Of a DNA stretch of 64,000 nt, positions 36,131 to 55,644 are shown piece after piece. Source of the DNA: Tubiluchus corallicola (lineage: Eukaryota; Priapulida; Priapulimorpha; Priapulimorphida; Tubiluchidae); assembly GCA_030141605.1 (NCBI GenBank), contig JAQGDQ010000144.1, forward strand, positions 1 through 64,000. The letters run 5' to 3'. The notes beneath the pieces are model-generated. The model saw only the letters and a list, made by a program, of their open reading frames with translations, was not told the origin of the DNA and searched no databases. Position numbers and translations under genes: made by a program. Within the stretch, counting starts at the first letter, position 1; each line of letters opens with the position of its first letter.

Positions 36131-36840
36131 ATGTTGACAAGTAATTTGTAAAATAATAATAATGATCCACTTCGGCATTAATGTTACAGTAATTAATAAA
36201 CTACCATACAGTTACAGTAGTTAAGTAGTAGTTACACTTATAGTCGCAGAACTATATAGTATCATACCTATTTTGTATGTCTAGTGGACCATAATTCCGC
36301 TGCATATTGATGAAACACTCTTACAGTAAAAGCAGTTAGGCACAGAAAAAACAGGCAAAGTGCATCATTAAGAATTAATTTGTATAATTAGGCAAAAAAA
36401 TCATTTAACATTACAGTTTATGAGCTGCATCTCAAACATCGTATCAGTCTAACCTTGAAAGAACTAAAATCGCAACAACTTTTTCTTGGCCCCTTATATA
36501 TATGAAATCATTAATAAAGTTATTTCTTTTTTACCTCAAAATCTATACCGCCGATTTAATTTTTATCTTATTTTTCAACTACTTTGTGAGTTTGCTAAAT
36601 TTCGATCTTGGTCTAAAAAACGCTAAGTACTATGTTGGCCACTATTATAGGTATTGGGATATATGCCTTTTATGAACTTGCTATGTGGTGTCATTAACAC
36701 TGAGATAATAAAATAAATATAGAAACATCTTTGCTGAGCTTGATACATATTCTTCTATCATGATGACAGCTTTTACTCAAGTAAACTGGTGCATCTTTCA
36801 CATGAACTGAATGCATTTACTTTTTAGATTGAAAAATTAT

Positions 36841-36860
36841 TATATTGATTTTCTTTGTAG
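36841..36860 (+). promoter_or_regulatory. 3' splice site upstream of the MIF4G-gene start
   Basis: The pyrimidine-rich TTGATTTTCTTTGTAG ends at 36860, 24 nt before the ATG at 36885. No upstream exon is evident. It is either a 5' UTR intron acceptor or a trans-splice acceptor. An ATG at 36872 opens only a 15-codon frame. Confidence 0.5.
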
Positions 36861-36884
36861 ATTGCTATTAAATGAGTTTGCATC

Positions 36885-42658
<5,774 letters not shown>

Positions 42659-42956
42659 AACCTGATGATTTATTTTCAAATGGCATCCCAACAAGTTACG
42701 CCTTTATTTATTTATTTTTTTGAAAAATCAAAAACCATTTTCTCCGCTTGAACGGATAGCTTATTTAAAAGTACACTCATTGTTATTACCCATAGGTAGT
42801 TCATTAATTTAATGCTTCAAGACATGTCTCTGTGTGTTATTATATGCATACATACTATACATTTTTTGCTGACATTTATATTTGTCAGTTACACCACTTC
42901 ATGCACTTTATCAATTAGCAAATCCTGTGTTATTATTTTAACATAACAGTTTTTGC

Positions 42957-43113
42957 AAGGAGTTTACAATTCCCCATACAATTTAAATGCCCTAACCCTA
43001 ACCCCAACCCCAACCCTAATTTAACCCTAACCCCAACCCTAATGCTAATCCTAAGCCTAATCCTAATCCACTTCACAAACTAATTTCTTGCATGTGGGAA
43101 TTGTAAATTTTAA
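42957..43113 (-). repeat. TTAGGG-bearing MITE, copy 2
   Basis: On the plus strand it begins AAGGAGTTTACAATTCCCCA, continues with an expanded CCCTAA/CCCCAA/CCTAAT run, and ends CATGTGGGAATTGTAAA. Read on the minus strand it matches copies 1, 3 and 4. The two ends are inverted (TTTACAATTCCC / GGGAATTGTAAA). The internal telomere-like run is longest in this copy. Confidence 0.8.
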
Positions 43114-44451
43114 CCCGGTTGTTAAGGTGCTAAGTACACAGTGGTAAGATTACTAGTTTTAACCAGTGTGTACACTTATTTTTACATTCTCATTTCTATA
43201 ATCTGTGATGCCGGATTACAAAGCATTAATCAAAGCATGAGTGCCAATAATACTCCATCTGTATTCTATGAGCTTACTATTTAATCATTAACTTTTTCTT
43301 ATTTATTTTTTAGAAACAGTTTATGTTATGGTTATTGTATTATATTTAAGTTATTTTCCCTTTAAGAATTAAAACTAGTCATTTAATTATTTAATGGTTA
43401 TAGTTCATACAGTTTCCCATAAATGCAATCAATTAAAAATGAAAACTTTTGCAAATTTACTAAATACTCATTATGTTTCAACTTTATGTCTACTCATTTT
43501 TTTACTTAAGTCATTTTGAATATACTATTTAAACCAATAGGTTTTAAGATGCAACTTTGATGTTTTGTATTATAAATGAATGTTTGAAGATACATTTTCA
43601 TAACTTAATGTAACTGCTAGGATTAGTACCTGAGTGAATTTGATTTCGCACATGTATAAGTTCAGAAAGTTGCGTTTGTATCCTATAGCAACATGTCTAA
43701 CCTTGATTCTGATGAAGTATTTTTTATACCTGTATCTACTTCACAGCTTATGTACTATATGCTAATAAGTAGACATGTACTCCATTTTTCAGCTATGATG
43801 ATACTTTTATCTGCAATCTCGATGTTTTCCCCTTCTCACTAACAAACTTGATATTTGTTGTATGGATATTGCTTTACCCTTGCCTGTCAGCCCTTGAATG
43901 TCTGCCCATATAGTTTCGTTCCCTGTTTCGTTGTTTAAGTCCACTAATCGTATAAAATCAGCATGATCGTACTAGCAAGATAAATGTGCCAAAATTATTT
44001 GAACCTTGCATTAAGATCAAACTTTGGTAGTTGTCCTTACTGCATCTATTACAAGTAGAAAGTGGCATGTGTTTAGTATGAATGTAAACTGTGCCATTAT
44101 TTTTTAAAGCTTAGCCATACAATGTGAAAGTCATGCATTGTAATTTGGTTGTTATACTAAACTTCAATTAAGCTAGGTAGTGACTGAACATTAAGTGTTA
44201 AAAGCTGCCATTTATATGATTATTCTGTTGTTTCTAATACTAAATATAATTTCTAAATGATTTTTTGTAGCTTGTTGAACTTGAGCAAATTAAATTGAAA
44301 CTCTTGTTTTTATTGCTAATGTTTACAATTGAAAAGAAGCTTAATTAAATTTTTGTTAGTAGGTGCAAATGAGCAAGAATCTAATGTTAATTGCTTTTTT
44401 AAATTTTTGAGCAATTAGGCTTATCTTATATTTATGCAACTTATTTTGTGC

Positions 44452-44565
44452 AGTATTTGTTATAACTTAAAATGATTTGTATTAAAAAATAAAGCTTATT
44501 ATTTTATTTCGTATAGTATTTGTTATAACTTAATATTATTTGTATTGAAAAGTGAAGCTTGTTAC
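44452..44565. repeat. 63-bp tandem duplication
   Basis: A unit beginning AGTATTTGTTATAACTTAA starts at 44452 and again at 44515. Each is followed by TTTGTATT and AAGCTTRTTA-like words. Confidence 0.75.
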
Positions 44566-47340
44566 TATGTGTAATGGTGCTTGAAAATTTGCTAGTATTA
44601 CACTGTGCATGCAAAAAGACTAAAAATGATATCTTAATAAATTCTAACAGGTGTTTTATTGCATGGTTATAAAGCAGATAGTAGCAGTGTTATCAAAAAC
44701 TTTGTGTTGGTTTAACAACGTAGATGAATTGAGAAGTCTAGCTACTAAATGCTGTGATGTAGATTGCAAAGTTGTTGGCTTGCAGCAGCATTATCATTTG
44801 TACATTAAATCTGTCGTAATTTTTATGGTTTTAATTTAGACAGTCATTAATTTAGATCACCGTAATCAGCTCATTACACGAATCTACTGCTTACTGAGTA
44901 AACTCTGTTTAGCTGAAAAATATCCACCAACATTGGTAACTTACTAAGGTTGACCAATAGACAACTTAGCACTTTCTATGATGTTATTATCACTCATTAT
45001 GTAGTAATCTCACTGTCAGTAATTGTCAGTAAATAGTAATTTGACAGTGACATTCTTGCAGTGATAAACACTATTATATTTTGTAATCATATGAGTTTCG
45101 TGTTTGAAATAAAAATTTCAATCACAGTTAAAATCACAAGCTTCCGTATATCATAGCTCTGGTTTTTATTTTGGTGCGTATAAGTGATGTCACCCGTTGG
45201 CAACACAGTTTCTTTGAAATCTGAAATAAGGTTCTATGAGTATAGATTACATGATTATAATATCAAAAAAATTTATATATACGCATTAGTGCCACCCTGC
45301 TGATTGATTTAGAGCTGATAAAAATTAACATAAAATCCATAGGCATACTGACCAGATCTCTTTTCTTATTTTTGTGTTAAGCTTTTTAACAAGCTGTAAA
45401 CTTCCCACCACAACGACCACATACTGACTTTTTCATGTTAAATTCTCAGCTTATGAAAACTTACAAAGAATATTCCATGGAAAATACAATCAATTTAAGC
45501 ATTTGTATAAAACACACATTTTGGTATTAGAGGGTTGGTAACTTTTTTAACAAGTGGCATCTTAACAGATGAATGAGAGTTGACAGTATGAAATGTGGCA
45601 TACAGGGAGTATTAATTTTTGAAAACTTTTACAGTAAAGCCAACAAATTAGTCTCGTGCTCAGTGTATGTACTTGTCAATAGCTTGCATCAGGTATCATC
45701 ATTAACATATCATAGTGCCCGTCACAACTAATTTGAGTTGTGTTACATTATGTTGTCAAGAATTGTTCAATTGTTTAATGAAATCTTCTAGTCACTTCAA
45801 TGTGTGCAGTCAAAGCTTTTATAAAACTGATTATTTGTGAGCAATCAAACATTGCATGAAATTAAATGACAAACACTTAAGAATGATACAACTTATGGTC
45901 ATTTTTAGTGTCATAATATTAATATTGTCATACCTTTTCAAAGCAAATCATGTAGTACTATCAAATAGTGGGAAAGAAGTCATACTTTTATAGTAAAACC
46001 TGTTTTTAACAAAACGAGAAAAATCAATAATGTTATAAAAAACAATAACATTGTAAAATAAAGTAAATAAATTTTCAACCAAAAAAGATTAAATTAACAA
46101 TTCAATAGAATTAAAGTAACTTTCATAACTAAGGTTGGTTTTGAAAGAGGAAGCTGTTTTGCAAAACAAAAGCAAATGTTAGTATGATTGCAAAGCAAAC
46201 AATTACTGAAAATAGGAGATTATTTTGCATCTGCGTGTTTAGAATTCCACTTCTGGTACAAATAATTTAAGTGGATTTTGACATCAGCAACAAAATTATT
46301 TTGTAAAACTATTGTGGAATGCAATAAACTATAAAAACAATAGACAGCAATTACAAATTAGCAATTCAATGCTTGTTTTTTTAGAACAATTTAGATAGAT
46401 ATTGAGCTGAATAGGTGTGAATGTGAATTATACTCGTGCATAGATACCTGGCCAGCCAACCTATAGATGGTGTCGTGATTCCCTCATGAAGGCAGGAAGC
46501 CCATAACATTTCCTGCGAATGTTTGAGTTTTTGGTTTCCGTACAGAAAATGTTTTAAAGAGATGTTTTAAAAAGTGTTGAAGACAAACTATCATGTGACG
46601 TCATCAGTTGTAGCTATCCAGCTCCACAGTGTAATTCACACCTGTCTGCCTGCCTATAGCGTTGTGAGTTTTTCGAGATCTTAGGCATTGTCATTGGTTT
46701 ATGCCTTTGGTATTAAGTTGTTCCTTTTGAGCTTTAAAGTCTTGGGTTAATTTGTTTTTGTTCAATTTTTCAGTGCAAATTACACAATGCCTACCAGCAT
46801 CACCAATGGCGGGCCATGATGCCATCTCTCAGTTTGTTAACTCTCAGCAGACATACCTGTTGAGGTCGGGCCATGGAACAAAATAAGGCACATTCATATC
46901 TGTTCAACTCAATACATTACATGGATGTACATACACTGTGATAATTAAAATATGCCTATTGTAGTTTCAGCTTGTTGAGAAAATAATAGTGGCGCTATGC
47001 AACACAATGTAGTCAAAACTAATACAAACTTATCATAAACTGCTTACAATTAAACCTAAATCGATGATGACAGGCATCATCTCGTCACTAATCATGTGGA
47101 CATACTAAAATAATGCATAATAAAACACAAAATGAGTGTTTCACAAAATTATATTACCTTACTATGTAAGTACTAAAAACAAATAAAGTAACCTTTGTTA
47201 AATATCACAGAACAATATCACAGCATAAGTTGACTAGATAGTGAATAATGTGCCAGGTTTTACACACGCAAGATAACACTGTATCAATTTGATGTAATGC
47301 AAACTAATGTGATGTGTTCAATTCAAAAATAAAGTGTTGC

Positions 47341-50300
47341 TTAGAGATTAGCAATTTCGTCCTCCAGTTGATCCAATTCACATTTTATGTTGCTAGGCGA
47401 CGCATCACGTCGGCGCACATCTGGTACATCCAAATTTACTTCACCTCCAGGCTCTTTAGCTAAAATTGGGAAATTTAAAATAAACTTATGACTATACTTT
47501 CTTGTTCATTTCTTTATTTATTTTGGTTTTCAGGATCTGCATTGTAAATACCTGCATTTAACAAAGAAAAGCATGCAACAATTAATCTGTCATTTACGGT
47601 AATGCAATCAGCTCGTGACAATCACTGGAAAATTCTGAGAAGCCATCAGAAAAATGAGCTAATCAATCATGAATGTGTATTTTATGTGTTTCTAAATAAC
47701 AGAATCTTGCTTAGTGAAATGCGCAAGAGAAACCTTTGTACATTATAACCTTACAGAAAGAGACATGCTGCATATTTTTTCGCGAATGCCACATTAGTGC
47801 AAATGACTGCCAAGACACTATTGATAACATTCATATTTGATAAACTGCTCACTGCACAAAAAATTAACACTAACGCTACAGTATTTCTACTATGGCATTA
47901 AAGCATTATTACCAGCTTTAGAGAAAGGCTTAAATTTCTGCTGCTTCAGCGCGGACTTGTCGTTTGCAGAATAAATTCTGTTTATATGCTCCATTAAAGA
48001 ATCCACCTTTGCTGGTAAAATGTTCACCATTCCTTCCACGTGGCTAAACTTTGTTTGGTCCAAAATGAGTTCTTTTTTGGGCATTTGTGCAACCTACAAA
48101 GATTTTTACATACAGTTGAGCACTTGTATCCAGGATCCAGTATTCAACAGCCAGGTTTATTTATTAAATATAGTAGTGGCAAAATCTGAACTTAGTTTAT
48201 TAACGATAATCATCTAAATTGAGAAATTTGAACTGAGCTGACATCCATGAACATTTCCTACTGAACATGGTGTGACCAGGTGATTATCCATCTACTAACC
48301 AAGTATGGAATTGCTTAACTTCGAATCTGTTGTAAGGCACACCCGTGACCACTCACATGTACAGATTCACTCCGCTTGCTCAAAATCAATATTTTATTTG
48401 GAAAAATATACAAAAATATGCTAAATATACTAAAACATGTTGATGCACTTGTACAGTTCAGGTTTGCATGTGATGGTGCACCAGTATGTATAACGAATGT
48501 TATAAAAGTGTAATTACAAGAATGTGACAAGCCTAGCAAAAATTAACGTCTCGCACAGTTCAGCACAGGAAGTCGTGCAAATACAAATTTATACTTTACA
48601 GTACATAAACAGGATTTGTAAGTAAGTAAATATAAAGTAAGTAAATATTTTATTTAGAACTAAAAATTCAGGTGCAGTATTGTACGGTAATGTATTCATA
48701 CTGCATTTTCCACACATAGACTCACTATGGTACTTTCCTGGCAAGTTAACAAATAAAAATAATAAAAAAGGAAAAAAATTAATATAATATTGTGATTTTT
48801 TACGAATAAATAGCCAAGATACGTCAAAAAGAATTTCAGACAGACAAGTATAAACTTCTATTTATCTAAAAAAGTAATGAGTAAAAAAAGAAGGGCATTA
48901 TTGCAGTTACCATAAATCATGAGCAAGACACTATAGAATATTAACCTTAATTGGAAAACAGAAACAAGCTTCCTAGTATTACTTTAACCAAACAACTTTT
49001 TTATTGCATGTTAAAGGCTGAGTATGATTCCACACATACTAATAAACCTTTTCATAGTTTTGCTGTGTGCACGCGCAGTTGCTGTAAGTCAAAGGTTAAG
49101 TGAACCCCAGAAACACATCTTAAGAACAACTGCCACATGATCCATACTAGCAGGATCGTGCTTGGGAACAAGAAAAAGTGAACTAGGTAAGATTCTAGAT
49201 AACTGTTAAAACTGCTACCATTACAATAGCGTGGGCTGCAAGGCGTTGTCAAGCATATGCAAATGTGTTGTTAGGTTAACTAAACCTTTGACCTTTTCAC
49301 GATCATCATCAATTACTAGAACCATGAAAAGGCTTATTGCTTACTCCTCCAATATGCCGATTAAAACATAAAAGTTATTCCTAAACTGGGGCCAACTGTC
49401 ATAAAAAATTTGGTAAATCTGAGTTCAATCTATGACTATGTTCATCTATTAAAAATAAAGAAACAACCTTTGTACTACCGATGCCTGTCCAGGTTTTGAA
49501 ACGTCGTATAATGAAATCCACCATTTCATATTCATTCGGTTGCTTGCTCAAATCGTGCCTAACGTAAGTGAACGCCGCAATGATGATCGTCATGAACATG
49601 TTCACTAAGATGAACGTGCAGAGAACGACAAAGATGAAGAAAAAGATTGGTGCAAGAACTGGAGAAGCCATTTGCATCTCATTAAACCTATAAAATTCAT
49701 GACTCTAATTAGCTGTAATTAACCGAAGTCCTATCATAATATATATATATATATACAGACAAATCATTTTATACTTTGCGAACTGCAAAAAAGTTGGCAT
49801 TAATGGAGATTAGTACTATAACAAGTTGTATTAATACATACACGTCTATGCAGATATAGATATCTTGTTTTCCCAAAAATATGGATGCTAACCGAGGTTG
49901 GCATTATAAAAAGGACCATTATAATGACGTTTGACTGTAAATTGTATTATAATGGTACTCTACCATCTTGTGGCTGGTAATCTGCGATTGGCATGGAAAG
50001 GTGGCAGTAAAAAGTTCGTCTTTATTCGGACTCAGAATGTTCTCAGCTAAAGTTTCGAATTCCCCACACACATGAAATTAGTTCATGAAGCAGATTAGAG
50101 TTAGGGTTAGGGTATATAATAGGAGGTTGTAATCTCCTTCCATTTTCTCCTCCCTTGCACTTCTTATCTATCTTCCATCACTACCAACCTACACAAGCCT
50201 ATACAAATTCCGTTTTTCTGAGTGAGTACTCATTTTTACACCTTGTTATTGTACGCCATTACCTCGTGTGTTAGATAAATTAGAGCTATGCAAAATGTTT

Positions 50301-53300
50301 GCAAATTTGTTTGGAGTATGATCATTTAACAGAATGCCAAATTCTTTTCAAAATATATGCAAAATTTCTGGGACATTTTTTGTCAAACTGCCCAAAAAAA
50401 CTTATTTCTTTGTAAGGAGCCGGAAAAATGACGTTTTAAAAAATCTTGTAGAAAGAAACAGGGTTCCTGCTGAATAAATATAAATAAATGAAAAAGCAAA
50501 AATGTTCTAAAAATAATACATGAAACGCCATACTGCTAGTGATGTCTTTCACTACGATGGGCACCACCAGAAGTTAAAAAATTTGACGCATAAGCAGCTA
50601 GGGGGTCTGGAGGCCCTGCCAGAACCCATTTTCCTGTATATAAGCACAATTGAAGGCCTCAAATGAGATCTAAATTCTGGTACACAGACTTCCTCAAATG
50701 TGAAAATTTCTGCTTTAATAAATATATTTTACGTACATTTACCTAGATAATATTCATTGTATTCTATTGTAGTAGTCATATATCTTAAAAGCAAGTACGT
50801 AATACACTGCAATGCGAATGATCCATTACTTAAACTTAATTTATTTAGTGTCAAGATTATCTATCCAGCAAAATGTGGATAGTCAAACATAAAATTGATT
50901 TGTTTATTTGATTAAGTTTACAGCCCACCCACTGTTAATACAAAATTTAACATGTTTGCGTGTGTGCTAATTTATCCCACTGGACACAGCTAAATGCAAT
51001 TTTACTACATTTTAGACCATTTTGCGGTTGCTAGAAGGCACTAGTTTAAAACTCATTGTGTCACCTAAAACTCGTGACTCAAAATTCCACTACTACTGTG
51101 AAAGGGGACCCAGGCCCCTTGGGCCCACCCCCTAAATGCAGAAGTGCAGTTACAGTTAGCTAAAAACTGTCTAGACAATGGAAACCGATAGGAGAATCGA
51201 TACTATGTAAGTGATATACATAAACATAACTTCACTATGCGAATCAGCTGACTGCTCGGGGATTGAGCAAACAAACAAGGGGTTGGTGTGTTTCTTGATT
51301 TACTGCTAAAAAAATTGATTTAGCCATAAGAAATTTTCTCAAGAAATTCTGTGAACGCACGTGCATCTCCAAAAAATCTCCAAAAAAGGAAATACTTTAC
51401 TTTTGTGTATTGTTTTTTATCCATAATGAAGTGAAGGAGCCACAAATCTGGTATTTGTGAAAATACTGAAAAAGCTTTTGCACTCATAAAACAAGATGAA
51501 AAACTACAATTTGACAGAAAAATACAACACAATTCGATCTAAAACAAATCATTGCATAGCAAAATAATTTTCATGTAATATACCTGAACTTGTTAAGAAT
51601 CATGGCAAAGCTGGTTTCTGCACTACGCAGTACAGTTGCATACTCAAACAGATGTGGTCCAAGAATTAGCATGAACACAAGCGTAAAAGCGAGAAACACG
51701 ATCAAAAACATGGAGGTGAAGAAAATCAGATCCTTTCCCGAGTAAGCCAAAGTCATACCCAGTAAAGACATCCGTTTATTGAATCTCAGCATCCGGATCA
51801 TCTTGAATGTAGCCAAAAAACAGATGAATGCCATCATGTAGCCGAGTACTTCATCCACGTAGTTGATGTGCTGCATGTTGATGTAGTTCTTGCCCTTTGA
51901 GGACTGAAAGGAGTCGATGACAAAGTCGGCAAGTATCATTCTGGTGAAGTAGAGAACGATGCTAGCAATGCCGAACCCGATGATGGCCCACTCTATGTAG
52001 TTCCACACGTCCTTGAAGTATTCCTTTTTTTGTTTGAAAAACTTGAATGCTTCACGACAACCAAAGCCAATAATGAATAGGACGAAGATTACTTCACAGA
52101 CAATCTTTAACGTGGCATAATCCAATGGTTCAGTCAAGCGAATGGGATCAAACCTGGCAAATGGCAAGATGCCTCCAGTCGACGGGAACTCAAACAGGAT
52201 ATTCCCAACAGTAAACAGATTTACGTAAGGATTGTAAAGAGAAAATTCAATAAAAACAGCTCTCGTATATTTATCAATCCAAGTTTCATCTTCTAATTTC
52301 TCAACTTGGTCACGAAGTTCTTGTAGCTCCTCCTTCAAAAACACATAGTATCCTCCTCCGGGATAGAGGCCCACCCTACCCCAGTATGGCAGGCTTGCCA
52401 TTTCTGCACTGCTTCTGTACGTATACTCATCGACCACGCCTGAATTGTTATGTGGCATCCATCCTGGCGAAAAATTTCTGGTTTCCTCTGTATCAAGAAT
52501 TGGCCAGTCACTGCACTCTGGAGAAACTTTTTCCATGTACATGCTTACAGAACAGGATCCTATAAAATTAAGATGATTTTTAATTAATACCCTTACTATC
52601 GCAATTAGTTTTGTGATTAGATGTTCACATCTTCTTTCTATTTTTGTTCATTTTTATTGATCTAGTTACTTCGGGGATCACATAAGTTTTGTATTTAGTT
52701 ACTACTTACTCAGTCCTTTGACATGTGATTTTGCTCAATCAAACCACCATTCATTTGAAAAGTCATTACTTATCTGATGAACAATTCTTCCATTCAGTTT
52801 TTTATGCACAATTCATTCAATTACTTGCCCACTGACTCATTGCTGTTGTAACATTAGCAATATCTAGGACCACAAATATAACAAAACCAGGAGCTAAACT
52901 GTATGCATGCATGCTGCATGCTATATCTACAAGGAAAACATTAGCAACTTTGATTCAGACACAATATGAAGTAAAATACAGTTACACGACACTGACCTGG
53001 AACAACTCTGATTTGTCTCATATATATAGGTCCGAGACGTCGGTTCACTCTATCACCCAGGAAACCTTTGTGATACAGAGCTTCTTGGCCATTGTACCAC
53101 GGTTTTGCTACTGCGGCTTCTGGCAGAATTCTTCTTGTCCAGTTCCAAAATCGAGTGTGCTTATTAATCTAACAACAAAGTGCAAAGTAAACTGTTTGGT
53201 GAATTCAGTTATAGTAATCGCTTATGACACTTACCTCTTTACACTTACGTTCCAATTAAAAAGAAAAAAAAACAGTCTCATTATTTTTGATATTTAATCA

Positions 53301-55558
53301 ATGGTAGGAATTAGGGCAAGAAAATACAATTTTAAATTTTAAAGTACATCCCAAAACACTTTCCACATGAAGTTATATAATGCTTTGCATTACATTTACC
53401 TGCTTGAAATAATGTAACTAGAAGAGAAACATTCTTGGTAATTTAAAACGTTTGCACCAACTGGTAGAATGACACTGACTCACCTTCCCAATGTGCAAAT
53501 CTCATTCATCAAAAACACATTTTTAATTTATTAACAAGATGCTGTAATCTATACTTTTACTTAGTTAGCGAAGAATGTGCAACAAATGCTCGATTCAAAC
53601 GACATACTGATGTAAGTCATGACAGGAGTTTAAATTTACAAGTTTTATACAGTGTTGCAGCTAATACAAACTCTGTGCACAAAAAGCAGCATGTAGGTGA
53701 TACAAAATTTCAAAACGAAGCTTTATAGCACAAGATTTTCTTGGCCTTAAAACAGCATTGTCTACTCTTAATCCAAAACTAAAGGTGAATGTGAAAAACT
53801 AATAATCTCTGCAATAACAGACTTTCTTCAAAATAAATTGTGATTAAATATTGTGATTATTTTGTCACCATCACTTTGCACAGACTGAAATCACGTAAAC
53901 TGCAATGCTTATAATGCAACAGTTAACTAAACAAGTAAATTACCTAACATTCCATTAAAGCTAGGTTATTCACTTACTTTGTTGAAGTCTAAATACCAGT
54001 CACCAGGTGCCAGAAAATGATTACGGAGTGACAGCTGTGTGCCATAAGTGTTTGGATCTCTTTGGCTTTATAAAAAGAAAACTCTTTAATAACAAAACTG
54101 CAAACAATTCTTTAACAAAATTTTCAATTAACTAGATACAAGGCTATAGTTTAGACCTTCCTGAAAACATACTGAATCATACTGACTGCAATATAGTGAG
54201 TTCTCCATAAAGCCTTTCACCGAAAAAACACATTCAAAAAATACAATAATAAAAATACGTTTTTAAAACTTGTATTGAGTGTGGGTATCATGCACACAAT
54301 TGAAGATTGAGCACACGTTTAAACTGATACTACACTGACTGTCAAGTATTGAAAAGTTTCAAGGGATTAAGCTTGTTGCAAGTACTTGATTTTCTTTTTA
54401 AGCTGAAGCAAGCCAAGTAATTTAAATAGTTTTCAATGCAAAGCCAGAAATTAGCCATCCTACCTGTAACTGACCACCCATACTATCCACAGAAAGAATA
54501 AGTAGATGGCTATTTCTCGTAAAATCTCAAACATCTTCATCTCCTTAAAGCGGAATTCCCTCATTTCTGCTAGTTCATGTTTCCCAGGCGGTTTGTAGGC
54601 TATTTTCCTCGGGCCAGCTAGATACATGTCTAAAATGAAAATGACAAACACCAACTATTTTTTTGCTTCTCACTCAAAAATTTGATGATTAAATATAAAA
54701 GTCAAAAACAATTCTAAGTAGAGATGTTGAAAGAAAAGATCACATTGGAACGGAAGACACTTGTTTTGGTCCACAATGTTAATTTTGCTTACAATTACGT
54801 AATTATTTGCTGAATCAATAAATCAATGACATTACGCAATATATCATTCACAACCTGCCAAATTTTGTTTGGGACACTGCCTCACTTTACATACAAGATG
54901 TTGAAGCTCAAATGGTTAAATTTAACTTGCATTTTTTGCAGTTTACAGTAACAATCTAAGTAAATGGATATTACTATGTTGATGAAGCCATTCCTCGTTT
55001 TGCTCTAAAGTTACTTCTTCTTCATCATAATATGCATCGTCCTCGTCCAAATCCGACTTTTTACACAAACAGCTGAAGAAGACAGCCAGCAAGAAAATCT
55101 GCAAAAAAATCGAGAATAACTCATGGAGGCACAGATGTTTTGATCACCATTACAGCAGTTGCTGGGACAATTTTCAAAGTTGCAAATGTTAAAAAAACTT
55201 AACTGTTCTCAAAGTGTTGGTGTATGCTATCAGTGAAATTGTGCAACATGTAAACAAGCCTAAGTCAATTTAATGGAGTACAACAGTGCAGTGAACTTGA
55301 TTAGTATGCATGTCTAGGATTACTCGCGAACACAAATGTGAAAAAAGTGTAATTTGTTATATCTGTCTGACTTGTATCAATTGCAGGCTTAAATGAAATG
55401 TAACATTTTAGGTTGGTGACATTTGTTTGATCAGAGCAAGTATTTTCAGTATAAGCAGGCAAAACCATTTCACATATATTTAGGAGATCATAATGTAATT
55501 TATTGATAGATTAAGTAATAAAATGAGTGAAGCATGTCTGTGACAAATTAAGGCTACA

Positions 55559-55644
<86 letters not shown>

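Larger units (their letters stand above)
31905..36884. other. Region between the divergent GLB1 and MIF4G genes
   Basis: GLB1 runs leftward and the MIF4G gene rightward, so both promoters or outrons lie here. Identified contents are the foldback palindrome (32110-32217), two LINE fragments (33390-34030 and 35560-36130), an unexplained open stretch (34355-34640) and an AT microsatellite (35338-35388). A candidate 3' splice site TTCTATAG ends at 31926 on the minus strand, 22 nt before the GLB1 ATG. Confidence 0.5.
42659..47340. other. Noncoding stretch between the MIF4G and polycystin genes
   Basis: The flanking genes converge here. Contents: MITE copy 2 (42957-43113), a 63-bp tandem duplication (44452-44565) and unassigned AT-rich DNA. 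No supported gene and no clear polyadenylation signal for either neighbour. Confidence 0.5.

Noticed and set aside
42986-43075. Telomere end or interstitial telomere fusion
   Set aside because: The CCCTAA run is degenerate, only about 90 bp, and lies inside a repeat with three other copies in the window, so it is the MITE core.
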